This document shows positions 1 through 8,469 of a DNA stretch of 18,285 nt, in pieces. This DNA comes from JADHUC01 sp964617665 (lineage in GTDB: Bacteria > Planctomycetota > Planctomycetia > Pirellulales > Pirellulaceae), in assembly GCA_964617665.1 (NCBI GenBank), contig CAZUAH010000274.1, positions 1 to 18,285 on the forward strand, given 5' to 3'. Below the pieces are notes generated by a model, which did no database searches, was not told the origin of the DNA, and was given only the letters and a program-made list of their open reading frames with translations. Within the stretch, counting starts at the first letter, position 1. Each line of letters starts with the position of its first letter. The translations under genes and the position numbers were made by a program.

Positions 1-476
1 AAAAGCGTATCTGGACGTTTCCAACCAAAAGGTATTTCATTTATACAAGGGAGATTTAAAGCCATAAAGTGCTGTACGTGCCTAAGTATATCGTCACCTT
101 CATAATATAAACCCGGAGGTATCCACGCTAATTGTATTCCCCTCATCTCGTAAGAATCAGATACATAAAGCGGATCGGCCCCATGTCTAGTTGCCTTTCT
201 GTTATATTTTTTTATAGCATCTTTGTACGTTTTATAGAGAGGTTCGATTTCTGTGGGCCTTGAAGAATAGTATAGCTCATTGTATGCAGGTGTACCGTAC
301 ATACCTAATCGCAACAACCGCATAAACCACATCATCCGGTCAACGCGCTGTGGATTCAAAATACCACGGGCATCAGATATTATCTCTTTTAACATTTTTC
401 TGGTTACATGGGCGTCCTTCAACAATTTATCAGAGAACATAGCCTGATAATCAGGATTTTCGCGTACGTATCGCAT
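1..476 (-). CDS. HCG-family paralogue 1, N-terminal part (cut by window edge)
   Basis: This is an open frame of 158 codons running off the left edge. It starts with ATG at 476, which shares its A with the TAA stop of the preceding gene (TAATG). It begins MRYVRENPDYQAMFSDKLL and continues with NPQRVDRMMWFMR, YNRKA and a segment HVQHFMALNLPCINEIPFGW. All of these match the start of the paralogue at 6394-8469 (MRYIRENPDYQAMF, DPQRVDRMMWYMR, YNKKA, LEHFLAMNIPCIQ) much more closely than the other three. It therefore belongs to the short-head subtype of the array. The HCG core expected near residue 270 lies outside the window. GAGG 4 nt before the ATG is a likely ribosome binding site, inside the acidic-tail codons of the upstream gene. 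Function unknown. Confidence 0.88.
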   Translation of the reverse strand, partial: MRYVRENPDYQAMFSDKLLKDAHVTRKMLKEIISDARGILNPQRVDRMMWFMRLLRLGMYGTPAYNELYYSSRPTEIEPLYKTYKDAIKKYNRKATRHGADPLYVSDSYEMRGIQLAWIPPGLYYEGDDILRHVQHFMALNLPCINEIPFGWKRPDTL

Positions 477-2293
477 TATTCCTCGTCGTCCTCTTCCTCT
501 TCCTCTTCTTCGTCCTCTTCTTCATCCTCTTCTTCTAATTCATCTAATTCGTCTTGTGAGAGCCACCCGTAGCTGCGTGCGATTTCTTCTGCTACGTTAC
601 TAACATCTGTATTTATATCTAAATCATCAAATAGATAGTCCAAATCAATGTCGTCGAAGTTTGCACCTATAGCAGATACGTTTTCAAAACTCCAAAGAAT
701 ATCGGAGTCTGCAAATTCCGCCATAAAATCGTTTTTGTCGATTGAGAAAACTACATCACCCCACCGATCTACTGAAGACGTAGCGTAAACGCTGGCTGCA
801 TCTGTATCTCCATCTTCAGATTCAATTTCTAATTCTACTAAAGTAGCAGAGTTTTTAGCAGATTCTATTGCGTCTGCTACTGCCTGCGCTACTCCCTCAT
901 AAAATTGCGCGTCTATCTGATCTCGGATCGCCGTGTCAACAGCTTCTTTGGCTCTTTCGTTGTCGCTTAGAAATTCAGAAACTTCTGTATCAATACTACC
1001 CCACGCTTCATCAGTAACCTCATAGTAAGCCTCTTCTACTTCTGTAACCTCAAATACGTTACCTTCAAGAATTGCTTCTGCCTCGTTGTAGTTACTAATA
1101 TAGTATTCGATACGCTCTGAATCTATCTCGACCGTATCAGGAATATTTGGTCCTTCAGTTTCAAGGCGCTTTTCTGCGTACGCATCTTTTCCGTACTTCT
1201 TTATATAGTCGCCAATGCGAAACAGATTCGGCTTCTTTTCTTTAATTTCCTCTTGTTCCTTTTCTGGTAAATCTGTAACAGAAAAGTCGTCTTCCGACCC
1301 GTACTGACTTCTTCTTGCGCCTTTTATCCGATCATCCCAGATAAGCGCCCGAATCATATCCCACCACTCTTCGCCGGGTTTACTATTCATCAAACCTTTT
1401 AACTGCATCAAGTAGCCGTTTTCATCTACACTAGCAGTTAGGTGTGGTTTCCAAAAGAAACGACCTTTATCGTCCGTAACAGGTTCACGTAGTGAGATCA
1501 ACGTTTCAGCCCAACTGTCGTGTCCGCAATGTTTTAGCGTACAAGATTCGACAGGGCACCTCGCCGTTTTTAAATCCCACCACGCCCAACCACCATCAAA
1601 TAGAGGTTCGAAGTCAATGAAGATCTCCGGTTTCGGGTAGACCTTCAACTCCATTTTTTTGTCACAGCGATACGGAAGGCGTACGCCTTTACCCTCTGTG
1701 TACGCATCAGGAGAGATTAAGCGATCTGCGGTCTGCTGTTTCTTCTTCCACGCCTCTTCGGTTTCTTCCATTTTATCAAATAACTGATCTGGAAGCAACC
1801 AACCAAAGCGAAGCTGTTGTATCTCCTGAATGGGCATGTTGAGGAAGTGATCGAATAATTGTGTAAATCTGTAAACTCGTCGTTCTCGTACAGGGCTGCT
1901 TCGGACAATCCAAAGTAGCGTATTTGTGTAGCCTGACCTTAACTCCACCAAATACCGCCCCTCATAATCCCACCCTTCCCCTCCATCTACTAATTTGGAA
2001 TCTATCTTTTTACCTTTCGACTTTTTATTATACTCTGCTACAGCGTCATTGTACACATCTCCGTCGTCAAGATAATCTACAACCATACTGGCAACAGCCA
2101 AACGCAAGAAGCGCATAAACCATGTAACTCTTAACTGGTCTTTTAAATTCTCTTCTGCCCATGCAATTTGCTTTTCTACTTCTTGCGTATGTATAGGTGT
2201 AAGCTCGTCCCAATACGCTTGTGGAATCATCCTTCGATAATCTGGAGGATTATCGAAGATAGTTTCTCCGTCAGGATAAACGTCGTACACCAT
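476..2293 (-). CDS. HCG-family paralogue 2, large protein of unknown function with acidic tail
   Basis: 605 aa. The N-terminal region has the family signature NPPDYRRM (15-22) and a W-M-R-F-L-R-L helix (58-65). A YNKK motif (88-91) and HFLNMPIQEI (149-158) follow. The central core has HCG (255-257), SLRE (267-270), HLTASVDENG (284-293) and QLKGLMNSKPGEEWW (297-311). The order HCG, SLR, T.., KG..N..P recalls the PcfJ-like core (HCVG, R, TlE, Q.rG..N), but I offer this only as a distant resemblance. A linker FSVTDLPEKEQEEI...KPNLFRIGDYI (337-363) is shared with paralogues 4 and 5. The C-terminal 230 residues are acidic and divergent, ending in an almost pure Glu/Asp run. The start is supported by AGAGG 6 nt upstream. 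No signal peptide or membrane segment is visible. Function unknown. Confidence 0.9.
   Translation of the reverse strand: MVYDVYPDGETIFDNPPDYRRMIPQAYWDELTPIHTQEVEKQIAWAEENLKDQLRVTWFMRFLRLAVASMVVDYLDDGDVYNDAVAEYNKKSKGKKIDSKLVDGGEGWDYEGRYLVELRSGYTNTLLWIVRSSPVRERRVYRFTQLFDHFLNMPIQEIQQLRFGWLLPDQLFDKMEETEEAWKKKQQTADRLISPDAYTEGKGVRLPYRCDKKMELKVYPKPEIFIDFEPLFDGGWAWWDLKTARCPVESCTLKHCGHDSWAETLISLREPVTDDKGRFFWKPHLTASVDENGYLMQLKGLMNSKPGEEWWDMIRALIWDDRIKGARRSQYGSEDDFSVTDLPEKEQEEIKEKKPNLFRIGDYIKKYGKDAYAEKRLETEGPNIPDTVEIDSERIEYYISNYNEAEAILEGNVFEVTEVEEAYYEVTDEAWGSIDTEVSEFLSDNERAKEAVDTAIRDQIDAQFYEGVAQAVADAIESAKNSATLVELEIESEDGDTDAASVYATSSVDRWGDVVFSIDKNDFMAEFADSDILWSFENVSAIGANFDDIDLDYLFDDLDINTDVSNVAEEIARSYGWLSQDELDELEEEDEEEDEEEEEEEDDEE
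1262..1294 (-). repeat. 33-nt block identical in paralogue 2 (copy at 5355-5387 in paralogue 4)
   Basis: Both copies code for the FSVTDLPE linker behind the HCG core. The surrounding sequence of the two genes has diverged at many synonymous sites, so this patch of perfect identity is either recent gene conversion or constraint on the nucleic acid. Confidence 0.85.
2232..2258. repeat. 11-bp perfect hairpin near the start of paralogue 2
   Basis: CTTCGATAATC (2232-2242) and GATTATCGAAG (2248-2258) with a 5-nt loop, about 35 nt inside the gene, over the codons of the conserved NPPDY motif. A hairpin here could affect translation initiation. Confidence 0.85.
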
Positions 2294-2295
2294 TG

Positions 2296-4146
2296 TTAGC
2301 CTCTTCTATCCCAATGCAACATTAGGTACCAAAGTTCTCGATCAAAGTACTTTAAATCAAACTCGTATTCGATGGTTTCGTCAATTTCCATATCTATGTA
2401 AAGGCTGCTTATAGAAATACCGACACGCCCATCGCCTATATCTATCTGCCCGTCTTCTACCATATCCGAGAGGTAGTCCCATATACCATCTATCCAAACA
2501 TAAATAGTAATTGGTATATCAGCAAAGGGTGTCGATGCTAGACGATCTCCAGCATAAAGACCTAATCGCTCAGAAAGCGTGCCGCTTTCAAATTCTAGTT
2601 CAGCATACCTGTCTTCTTCACAGTAGTCGTTGTAGTCGCCATTTACATCTCTACACGTAACAGCCTCTAAAATTTGCTCTCTTACAGTCCTAACGCTCTC
2701 TTCGTCTATTCTGTGTGCAGCGAGAAAAATACTTTTAACTTCATCGTACAATCGATTTTTAGTACGGATTAGCTCGTCAAAGGCGCGAATCTCATCTGTC
2801 TCATCTGGTACTGTCTCTGCAAGAAGCGCCATAAAGTCGGCTTCTGTTTGTGGTCCTACCTTTGCTATTTTCTCTAGGATCGCTTCAGTAGAAATGTCTA
2901 CAAAATCTAAGGGATCTATATCCTCTTCTTCTACTTCAGCAAACGCCGCTTGTATTTCATGCGATCCGTACTCAGAGATAATATCAGAGAGCGGCAATGT
3001 CTCTAAATCCACGTCACCGTCCGCTCCGACAGGCTCCCCTTCATAATAAAATTCAAGGTCCAACTCACCGTCGAGAAAAGCGCGATTTCCGCTTTTCATA
3101 CTCTCTATTTTTTCAACGTCAACTTGTGCTCTTAGCTCTTCGCTAAGATCGTCAAGATCAAAATTCGTTCGTGGGAGATAGCCGCCACCAATAATTGACT
3201 CTACGATATCGTCATTCAACAGACCGACAACGTACTCATGGTACTTTTCTAACGGCTTTGTATTGTTATACCCTTTCATCTCCCGTAAACCGCCGTTTTC
3301 ATCTAAAGCGAAAGTAAGTACAGGTTTCCAAAATTTAAGACCTTCGTATTCAAGGGGTTTACGAAGCGACAGCATTATCTGTGGCGCAGTACCAGAAGGA
3401 TTGCCACAATGATCCATTGCGTTTTTCTCTTCATTGCAATAACCAGCGTCTAAACCTAAGTCAAACCAGCCCCACCCATCATCAAATTCTATAAACTGGC
3501 GAGGATTTTCATCTCCCTTATCAGGTATGAAACGTGCGTCGTTTTCTGCTTCATCGTGACGAAAACCGTGCGAGATAATTGCAGTATCGCCTGTATAGTC
3601 AAAGTCTTCTGTTTTCTGGAAGTGCTCTACCGCCTCTTCATGTGCAGCTATACCTTGCGCCTCTTTTACGTACGTCTCAAACAGAGTAAAAAGCTCTTCA
3701 GGAAGAAGGTACTCATAGGGTTGCTCATTGATCTTACGAAGGTCGTAACCAAAGTAATGTATAAAGGTGTTATTCATCGACTCGTAGTTTGTACCTCGTA
3801 GATAAAGAAACTGCTCACGATCAATAATAACAAGCTTATGCTGTTCAGGAATAAGCGTAGCGCCTGCGGCTCTTGCTTTTTTATTGTATCGCCGTACCTC
3901 TTTCTTGTAGATTTTTGGGTCTTCTAGCTCATTCGCTGTCCAATCTGCAAGCGCAAGACGTACAAAGCGAAGGTACCACACGATACGGGCGTGTTTTTTT
4001 AGATGGTCAACTGCCCATTTAATTAGGCGTGTACCTACAACTTTACGTTTACCTGTATCCCAAAGATGCTTCGACAGCATAATGCTGTAGTCTTGTGGAT
4101 TTTCTATAACAACGTGCTCTTCAGGATAAATATCGTACGCGTACAT
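2296..4146 (-). CDS. HCG-family paralogue 3, large protein of unknown function
   Basis: 616 aa and the most divergent full-length member. It keeps NPQDYSIM (16-23), WYLRFVRLAL (57-66), YNKK (87-90), the pre-core segment FDDGWGWFDL (221-230), HCG (246-248), LSLRKP (259-264) and MKGYNNTKP (290-298). The FSVTDLPEEEQ linker of its relatives is barely recognisable (FDLDDLSEEL). The C-terminal half is acidic and probably contains beta-strands, but lacks the poly-Glu tail of paralogues 2 and 4 and ends LMLHWDRRG. GGAG 7 nt before the ATG, formed by the last codons of the preceding methyltransferase, is a good ribosome binding site and ties the two genes together. The following gene starts 2 nt after its stop. 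Function unknown. Confidence 0.9.
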   Translation of the reverse strand: MYAYDIYPEEHVVIENPQDYSIMLSKHLWDTGKRKVVGTRLIKWAVDHLKKHARIVWYLRFVRLALADWTANELEDPKIYKKEVRRYNKKARAAGATLIPEQHKLVIIDREQFLYLRGTNYESMNNTFIHYFGYDLRKINEQPYEYLLPEELFTLFETYVKEAQGIAAHEEAVEHFQKTEDFDYTGDTAIISHGFRHDEAENDARFIPDKGDENPRQFIEFDDGWGWFDLGLDAGYCNEEKNAMDHCGNPSGTAPQIMLSLRKPLEYEGLKFWKPVLTFALDENGGLREMKGYNNTKPLEKYHEYVVGLLNDDIVESIIGGGYLPRTNFDLDDLSEELRAQVDVEKIESMKSGNRAFLDGELDLEFYYEGEPVGADGDVDLETLPLSDIISEYGSHEIQAAFAEVEEEDIDPLDFVDISTEAILEKIAKVGPQTEADFMALLAETVPDETDEIRAFDELIRTKNRLYDEVKSIFLAAHRIDEESVRTVREQILEAVTCRDVNGDYNDYCEEDRYAELEFESGTLSERLGLYAGDRLASTPFADIPITIYVWIDGIWDYLSDMVEDGQIDIGDGRVGISISSLYIDMEIDETIEYEFDLKYFDRELWYLMLHWDRRG

Positions 4147-4149
4147 TTA

Positions 4150-4623
4150 TTAGCTCCACAACTTCAACATCTTGAGGTTGCCTTTCTTATCTATTTCTTT
4201 CACATACCACTTATGGTCAGTATAGAGCCAGGTATGCGGTGCCCACCAAAGCGGCACAATGATGTAAACCGCATCGGCTACACGCATAAGCTCTCTAACA
4301 GCTTTCTGCGGATCGGGTACGTGTTCAATAACATGAGAAGCAATTGCGGCTCCAAAGTACTTGTTAGGAAACTTCAGATTCATTATGTCGCATTGACATA
4401 CACCTTTTGGTGTACACTGTGCTTTCCCGTTAAGGTCGCAGTTAATGTCGCCGTAAAGTTGAGGACCAAACAGCCGTACACGCAACGACGACTGCGGTGT
4501 CCCTGCACCGACGTTAATTACGGGTTTACCTTTCTTCGCAGCATATGCGTGCGCCTTCTGTGCTATTACTGCTGGTCGGTAAATTACGTCGTAGACGTAC
4601 GCAGGTATTGTATGTTGAAGCAT
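4150..4623 (-). CDS. Short class I SAM-dependent methyltransferase
   Basis: 157 aa. It shows the SAM-binding motif I INVGAG (36-41), the acidic DINCDLN region after strand 2 (59-65), CDIMNLKFPNKYFGAAIASHVIEHVPDPQKAVREL (78-112, motif II/III region typical of Methyltransf_11) and YIIVPLWWAPHTW (120-132). It is shorter than the usual 200-250 aa of this fold and has no recognisable substrate domain at either end, so it may be a minimal enzyme acting on a small or glycan substrate. It sits inside the HCG-paralogue array, 5 nt after paralogue 4 and 3 nt before paralogue 3, and its last codons form the ribosome binding site of paralogue 3. The fold call is sound; the substrate is unknown. Confidence 0.85.
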   Translation of the reverse strand: MLQHTIPAYVYDVIYRPAVIAQKAHAYAAKKGKPVINVGAGTPQSSLRVRLFGPQLYGDINCDLNGKAQCTPKGVCQCDIMNLKFPNKYFGAAIASHVIEHVPDPQKAVRELMRVADAVYIIVPLWWAPHTWLYTDHKWYVKEIDKKGNLKMLKLWS

Positions 4624-4628
4624 CTTTT

Positions 4629-6344
4629 TTAATCCTCTTCCTCTTCCTCTTCTTGTTCTTTTGCTGCTTCTACAAGCTCACTTGCAATTGTATGTATACA
4701 GTCACCATCTACCGAAATGAAGTTCTCTATACTAAAATAACCCCCTTCAATATTTACCTCATAAAAATAAATACTGCCAACACTTCTGATATCAATGTCT
4801 TCTTCAACAAGCCCATCAATAATAGCGACTAACGGTACAGTAAAAGACAATGAGAGCGCGGACAAATCCGCATCAATGTCCATAGGCATAACATCAAAAG
4901 ACGACCTTCCGTAACCAGCCGCTTCTTCCGCAACTAGCGTAACATTTGTAATATCCTCTAGTGCAATTTCAAGGTAGGCTTCTGCCTCATCTGAATCGTA
5001 CGAAAAACAGTCGCGTATTTGATCTACAAGTACATCTTCTAAATCGTGTTCACGTATGTATTCTGCATCTGCACTTCCTACGTATTCAGATAGTACGTCA
5101 TCTATGTAATTATGTTCAAAATACGTATCCGCAGGAGGGTCCAGATACGAAGAATCGCTATAAAGTTCCCATACAAAACGTACGTCGCTGTCCGTGGCAT
5201 TTTCTAAAGACGATTCTAAATCGGGATCTGAGAACTCTGCGGGATCGCTCAGTCCTATTATACTCCTAATATGCGCGTCTACACCAAATTTATCAATATA
5301 GTCTTCAATACGAAAAAGGTTAGGTTTCTTTGCTTTAATCTCTAGTTGCTCTTCTTCTGGTAAATCTGTAACAGAAAAGTCGTCTTCGTGCTCCCACTCA
5401 CTTTGACGCATACCCTCAATACGATCACCCCAAATTAAAGGACGAATAAAATCCCACCACTCTTCACCTGGCTTACTATTCGCAAAGCCCTTCACCTGCA
5501 TTAAGAAGCCGTCCGCGTCAATACTCGCTGTTAGGTGGCCTTTCCAACCAACGAACTCGCCGGTTTCTTTATCGTAAATATCCTCTCTTAAAGACAAAAG
5601 ATCCGCAGCCCACGAATCTGCACCGCAATGTGCAACTGTTTCAGACTCAATCGTACTATCTGGTGTATGCAGCAACCACCAGTTCCAGCCATCCTTTACT
5701 TCTAAAAACAACGCGGGTTCTGGTTCTGTTACCAAACCCAAGTGCGGCTTCTTCTTGAAACGGACACCAACCTCATACGCGTTTTTTGGTATAATACGTT
5801 CAATATCCTGAATACCAGAAGTCCACCGTGCTTCAATCGCTTCCATCTCCGCAAAAAGTTCAACAGGCAACTTCCATTCAAAAGGAAGCTCGTTAATCTC
5901 TTCAAGATTTAATGCCATATAGTGTTGTAATTGTGCTCTAATATCATAGTGTCGTACCGGATTGGCACGATAAAGCAAGTCGAAATCGTCCAATTCGACA
6001 GGCAACATTGTAACAGTACTTCCCGTGATTTGCGGCAACGCTAGTTTTTCACCTTTCGTCTTTCTATTATAACGACGGTACTCACGCAAAAGCGCCTCTT
6101 TGTCGGCCTCTTCGATATGACTGTAAGCTACATACATATCAGCCGCAAGACCCAAACGCAAAAAGCGGAGATACCACCGGATACGAAAGTTCTTCTTTAA
6201 AATATCTTTTGCCCACTCTACGTGGTTTCTAACAAGACGTTTAAAAGGATTAGCAAGGTACGCCTTCGGAATCATCTCATAGTAATCGGGTGGATTCCCA
6301 AGTAGTTCTACGCTATCATCAGGATAAATATCGCGCTCAAACAT
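4629..6344 (-). CDS. HCG-family paralogue 4, large protein of unknown function with acidic tail
   Basis: 571 aa and the closest relative of paralogue 2. It shows NPPDYYEM (17-24), WYLRFLRLGL (57-66), YNRK (92-95), VKDGWNWWLL (216-225), HCG (239-241), LLSLRED (249-255), HLTASIDADGFLMQVKG (270-286) and NSKPGEEWWDFIRPLIW (289-305). It then has EDDFSVTDLPEEEQ (320-333) and KKPNLFRIEDYI (339-350). The C-terminal part is divergent and acidic and ends in a Glu-rich run. A 33-nt block coding for the FSVTDLPE linker is identical to that of paralogue 2. Its ribosome binding site (CGGAG, 6 nt before ATG) lies within a remnant of the M23 peptidase gene end, so the translation start region itself was duplicated. 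Function unknown. Confidence 0.9.
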   Translation of the reverse strand: MFERDIYPDDSVELLGNPPDYYEMIPKAYLANPFKRLVRNHVEWAKDILKKNFRIRWYLRFLRLGLAADMYVAYSHIEEADKEALLREYRRYNRKTKGEKLALPQITGSTVTMLPVELDDFDLLYRANPVRHYDIRAQLQHYMALNLEEINELPFEWKLPVELFAEMEAIEARWTSGIQDIERIIPKNAYEVGVRFKKKPHLGLVTEPEPALFLEVKDGWNWWLLHTPDSTIESETVAHCGADSWAADLLSLREDIYDKETGEFVGWKGHLTASIDADGFLMQVKGFANSKPGEEWWDFIRPLIWGDRIEGMRQSEWEHEDDFSVTDLPEEEQLEIKAKKPNLFRIEDYIDKFGVDAHIRSIIGLSDPAEFSDPDLESSLENATDSDVRFVWELYSDSSYLDPPADTYFEHNYIDDVLSEYVGSADAEYIREHDLEDVLVDQIRDCFSYDSDEAEAYLEIALEDITNVTLVAEEAAGYGRSSFDVMPMDIDADLSALSLSFTVPLVAIIDGLVEEDIDIRSVGSIYFYEVNIEGGYFSIENFISVDGDCIHTIASELVEAAKEQEEEEEED

Positions 6345-6385
6345 CTATTTCTCCGTTATAAGCTTATACGTAATAAAAGCGCCGC
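6345..6385 (-). pseudogene. Remnant copy of the 3' end of the M23 peptidase gene
   Basis: The spacer between paralogues 5 and 4 reads, in sense, GAFITYKLITEK followed by TAG. The real M23 peptidase (8469-9044) ends GAFIAYKLIREK followed by TAG. By eye 35 of 41 nt match, and four of the six differences are synonymous or conservative. It has no start and only about 12 codons, so it is a duplication scar. It keeps the purine-rich ribosome binding site that in the intact gene serves paralogue 5 and here serves paralogue 4. This fits an unequal tandem duplication of a unit made of the M23 3' end plus an HCG-family gene. Confidence 0.8.
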
Positions 6386-6393
6386 AATGAAGA

Positions 6394-8469
6394 TTAAACG
6401 AGGATATGCGCCCCCTCTAAAAATTCGTCTTCGACTGCCTGAAGAAGTTCGTATGCCATATCCTCATCTATAAGTCCTTTATTGTAAAGACGTTCTACGA
6501 AAGCACTATACGTAGCCCGGCTGTTGAAACCGCGTCTACCTGAACCTATAGTCCTTAATTCCTCCTTGAAACTCAAGTCTTCTATTGTTAAAAGAACGGG
6601 GCCTTTTACATGATTCCGGTACCTATCTGCCGCTAATGCTTTTACGTACGACTCCATTGGTATAGCAATCCAGTACCCCTCTTTAAACATATCTTCAGGA
6701 TCTTTACTTTTTTGAATTAGCCACGTACGTATTCTACGGTACGTATTTGCTACATGTACAGGTGCTTTCGTATCCACTTCATTTATACTACCACGCACAC
6801 CTGAAATACTTAGAGTTTTTTCTATATTACCCATAGCAGTATCATACATGGCATTAGCAAGACCTTCTACTAGCACAAAGTACATACTCTGACCAACAAC
6901 GTCTGTATGGTTTTTTGATCGGCTCGCCGCCTGCATCGCTTTTGTCCACTCGTCCAATGAAAGTAAATCGTGTATAGAAAGTGGCATATACCGCACAAAA
7001 GCGTCAACGAGCGAATAGCGGCTATCATCAAAGCGTTTAACTGCGTTAAGCCACAACTTATCGGGGAGTGTGACGTTATCATACGAACGACAAAGAACGC
7101 TGTACGTCCGCCGACTATCTTCAGAATCACAAATAAGACGCGAGAAAATCGTATCCAAGCTAGTAAACGCGCTAGTATCTACGCCTTCAAACCTTTCCAC
7201 TTTCTTCACATCAAAATAGGAGTTAAGAAGTATAAACGTCTTACCGTGATACTTAATAACGCGATTTACTAACGTGATACCATAACGATCCAGTAAAAGT
7301 GTATCACTACCGAAACGCTTTATATACTCTGACAGTATGAATAGATTAGGCTTTGCCTCTGCGATTTCTTCTTGCTCTTCTTCTGTTAGCCAAGTAACAG
7401 AGAAATCATGCCAGTCCTTCCACGATCCTTTCTTGACGTATGTTACTCTAGGATCGAACAACATCTCCAGAATTAGAGGCCAATACCGTTCAGCCGGTGG
7501 CGCATTCGCTTTTCCTTTAATTTGTCCTACAGCGCCATCAGGATAAAGAGACGCTGTAATATGACAGGACCAGTAAACCCCATCTTCTAGCTCACGGCGT
7601 TGACGTAAAGATAGTAGCGTAGCGCCTGCATCACTTCCACAATGATGCCCCTCTGTAGTACTCATACAATCAGATTCTTCTTGACTGTCCGACGTTTCTA
7701 AATCGAACCAAACGAAGTTAGGATTCGACGTTTGTAAAAACACCCTACGTTGTCGCGCTACTGCATCTGGTATGAGCGCTTTCCTATCAGCAAGCTTTTT
7801 TCGGTGTTCTCGTTCGCAGCCGTAAAGGGTTTCTATAAGTAAGTCAGGCACCTCATAACCAAAAGCAGTATCTTGAATACACGGTATATTCATTGCTAAA
7901 AAGTGCTCTAGCTGATCGTTTAGTGTCATACCGCCATCTATATGCGGCACGTCGTACTGAATGACTTCGACACCCAATGAAGGGTCATACCTATGATACA
8001 AAAAATGGTTCTCAGCGTCAATCGGATTAAATCCTGCCTTTAACGCCTTTTTATTGTACTTCGCATATGCGCGTTCGTAACCAGGATCCGCAATAAACTC
8101 CAAATCCGCAAAAACGTAATTAACACCATGGCGATCAAGTTGGTGCATTACAGAAAGCGAAAGCCCTTCTTCTTCTAAATCCTCAAGAATCTGCTCTTTT
8201 TGTGTCGTAGAAGCCGTTGAACGTGCAAGCCACACTCTAATACGCTCGTACGCCATCGAATTGTATTCACTTGCATCTCTTTCTACTATATATAAAGACA
8301 GACGCACTATCCGCATATACCACATCATACGATCAACACGCTGCGGATCTAGTGTAGCCCTCGCCCACCCAATAGCCTGTTTAATTTGATCTCTTGATAC
8401 TCCTGTATCCTTTAGCAACTTATCAGGAAACATGGCCTGATAATCAGGATTTTCACGAATGTAACGCAC
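6394..8469 (-). CDS. HCG-family paralogue 5, 691 aa, short-head subtype
   Basis: The longest member. It starts with GTG at 8469, overlapping the TAG of the M23 gene by one base (TAGTG), with AGAGAG as ribosome binding site. Motifs: ENPDYQAMF (6-14), DRMMWYMRIVRL (46-57), YNKK (138-141), HFLAMNIPCIQD (189-200), HHCG (275-278), LLSLRQR (285-291), HITASLYPDG (303-312), QIKGKANAPP (316-325), HDFSVTWLTEEEQEEI (355-370) and KPNLFILSEYIKRFG (374-388). There is an extra 40-50 residue insert near residues 75-125 relative to paralogues 2-4. The C-terminal 300 residues are helical in character, without an acidic tail, and unlike those of paralogues 2-4. The array thus combines a conserved front and core with exchangeable C-terminal regions. 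Function unknown. Confidence 0.9.
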   Translation of the reverse strand: MRYIRENPDYQAMFPDKLLKDTGVSRDQIKQAIGWARATLDPQRVDRMMWYMRIVRLSLYIVERDASEYNSMAYERIRVWLARSTASTTQKEQILEDLEEEGLSLSVMHQLDRHGVNYVFADLEFIADPGYERAYAKYNKKALKAGFNPIDAENHFLYHRYDPSLGVEVIQYDVPHIDGGMTLNDQLEHFLAMNIPCIQDTAFGYEVPDLLIETLYGCEREHRKKLADRKALIPDAVARQRRVFLQTSNPNFVWFDLETSDSQEESDCMSTTEGHHCGSDAGATLLSLRQRRELEDGVYWSCHITASLYPDGAVGQIKGKANAPPAERYWPLILEMLFDPRVTYVKKGSWKDWHDFSVTWLTEEEQEEIAEAKPNLFILSEYIKRFGSDTLLLDRYGITLVNRVIKYHGKTFILLNSYFDVKKVERFEGVDTSAFTSLDTIFSRLICDSEDSRRTYSVLCRSYDNVTLPDKLWLNAVKRFDDSRYSLVDAFVRYMPLSIHDLLSLDEWTKAMQAASRSKNHTDVVGQSMYFVLVEGLANAMYDTAMGNIEKTLSISGVRGSINEVDTKAPVHVANTYRRIRTWLIQKSKDPEDMFKEGYWIAIPMESYVKALAADRYRNHVKGPVLLTIEDLSFKEELRTIGSGRRGFNSRATYSAFVERLYNKGLIDEDMAYELLQAVEDEFLEGAHILV

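Noticed and set aside
481..545. Cys-free CTCTTC-type tandem microsatellite as a separate repeat element
   Set aside because: It is simply the codons of the acidic C-terminal tail of paralogue 2; the same occurs at 4631-4655 in paralogue 4.
1676..1689. 14-nt perfect palindrome AAGGCGTACGCCTT
   Set aside because: About one such palindrome is expected by chance in a window of this size, and it is in the middle of a gene.
4066..4632. Plus-strand open frame of 188 codons
   Set aside because: It lies antisense to the clear methyltransferase gene and the start of paralogue 3, has no family motif and no ribosome binding site pattern; a shadow frame.
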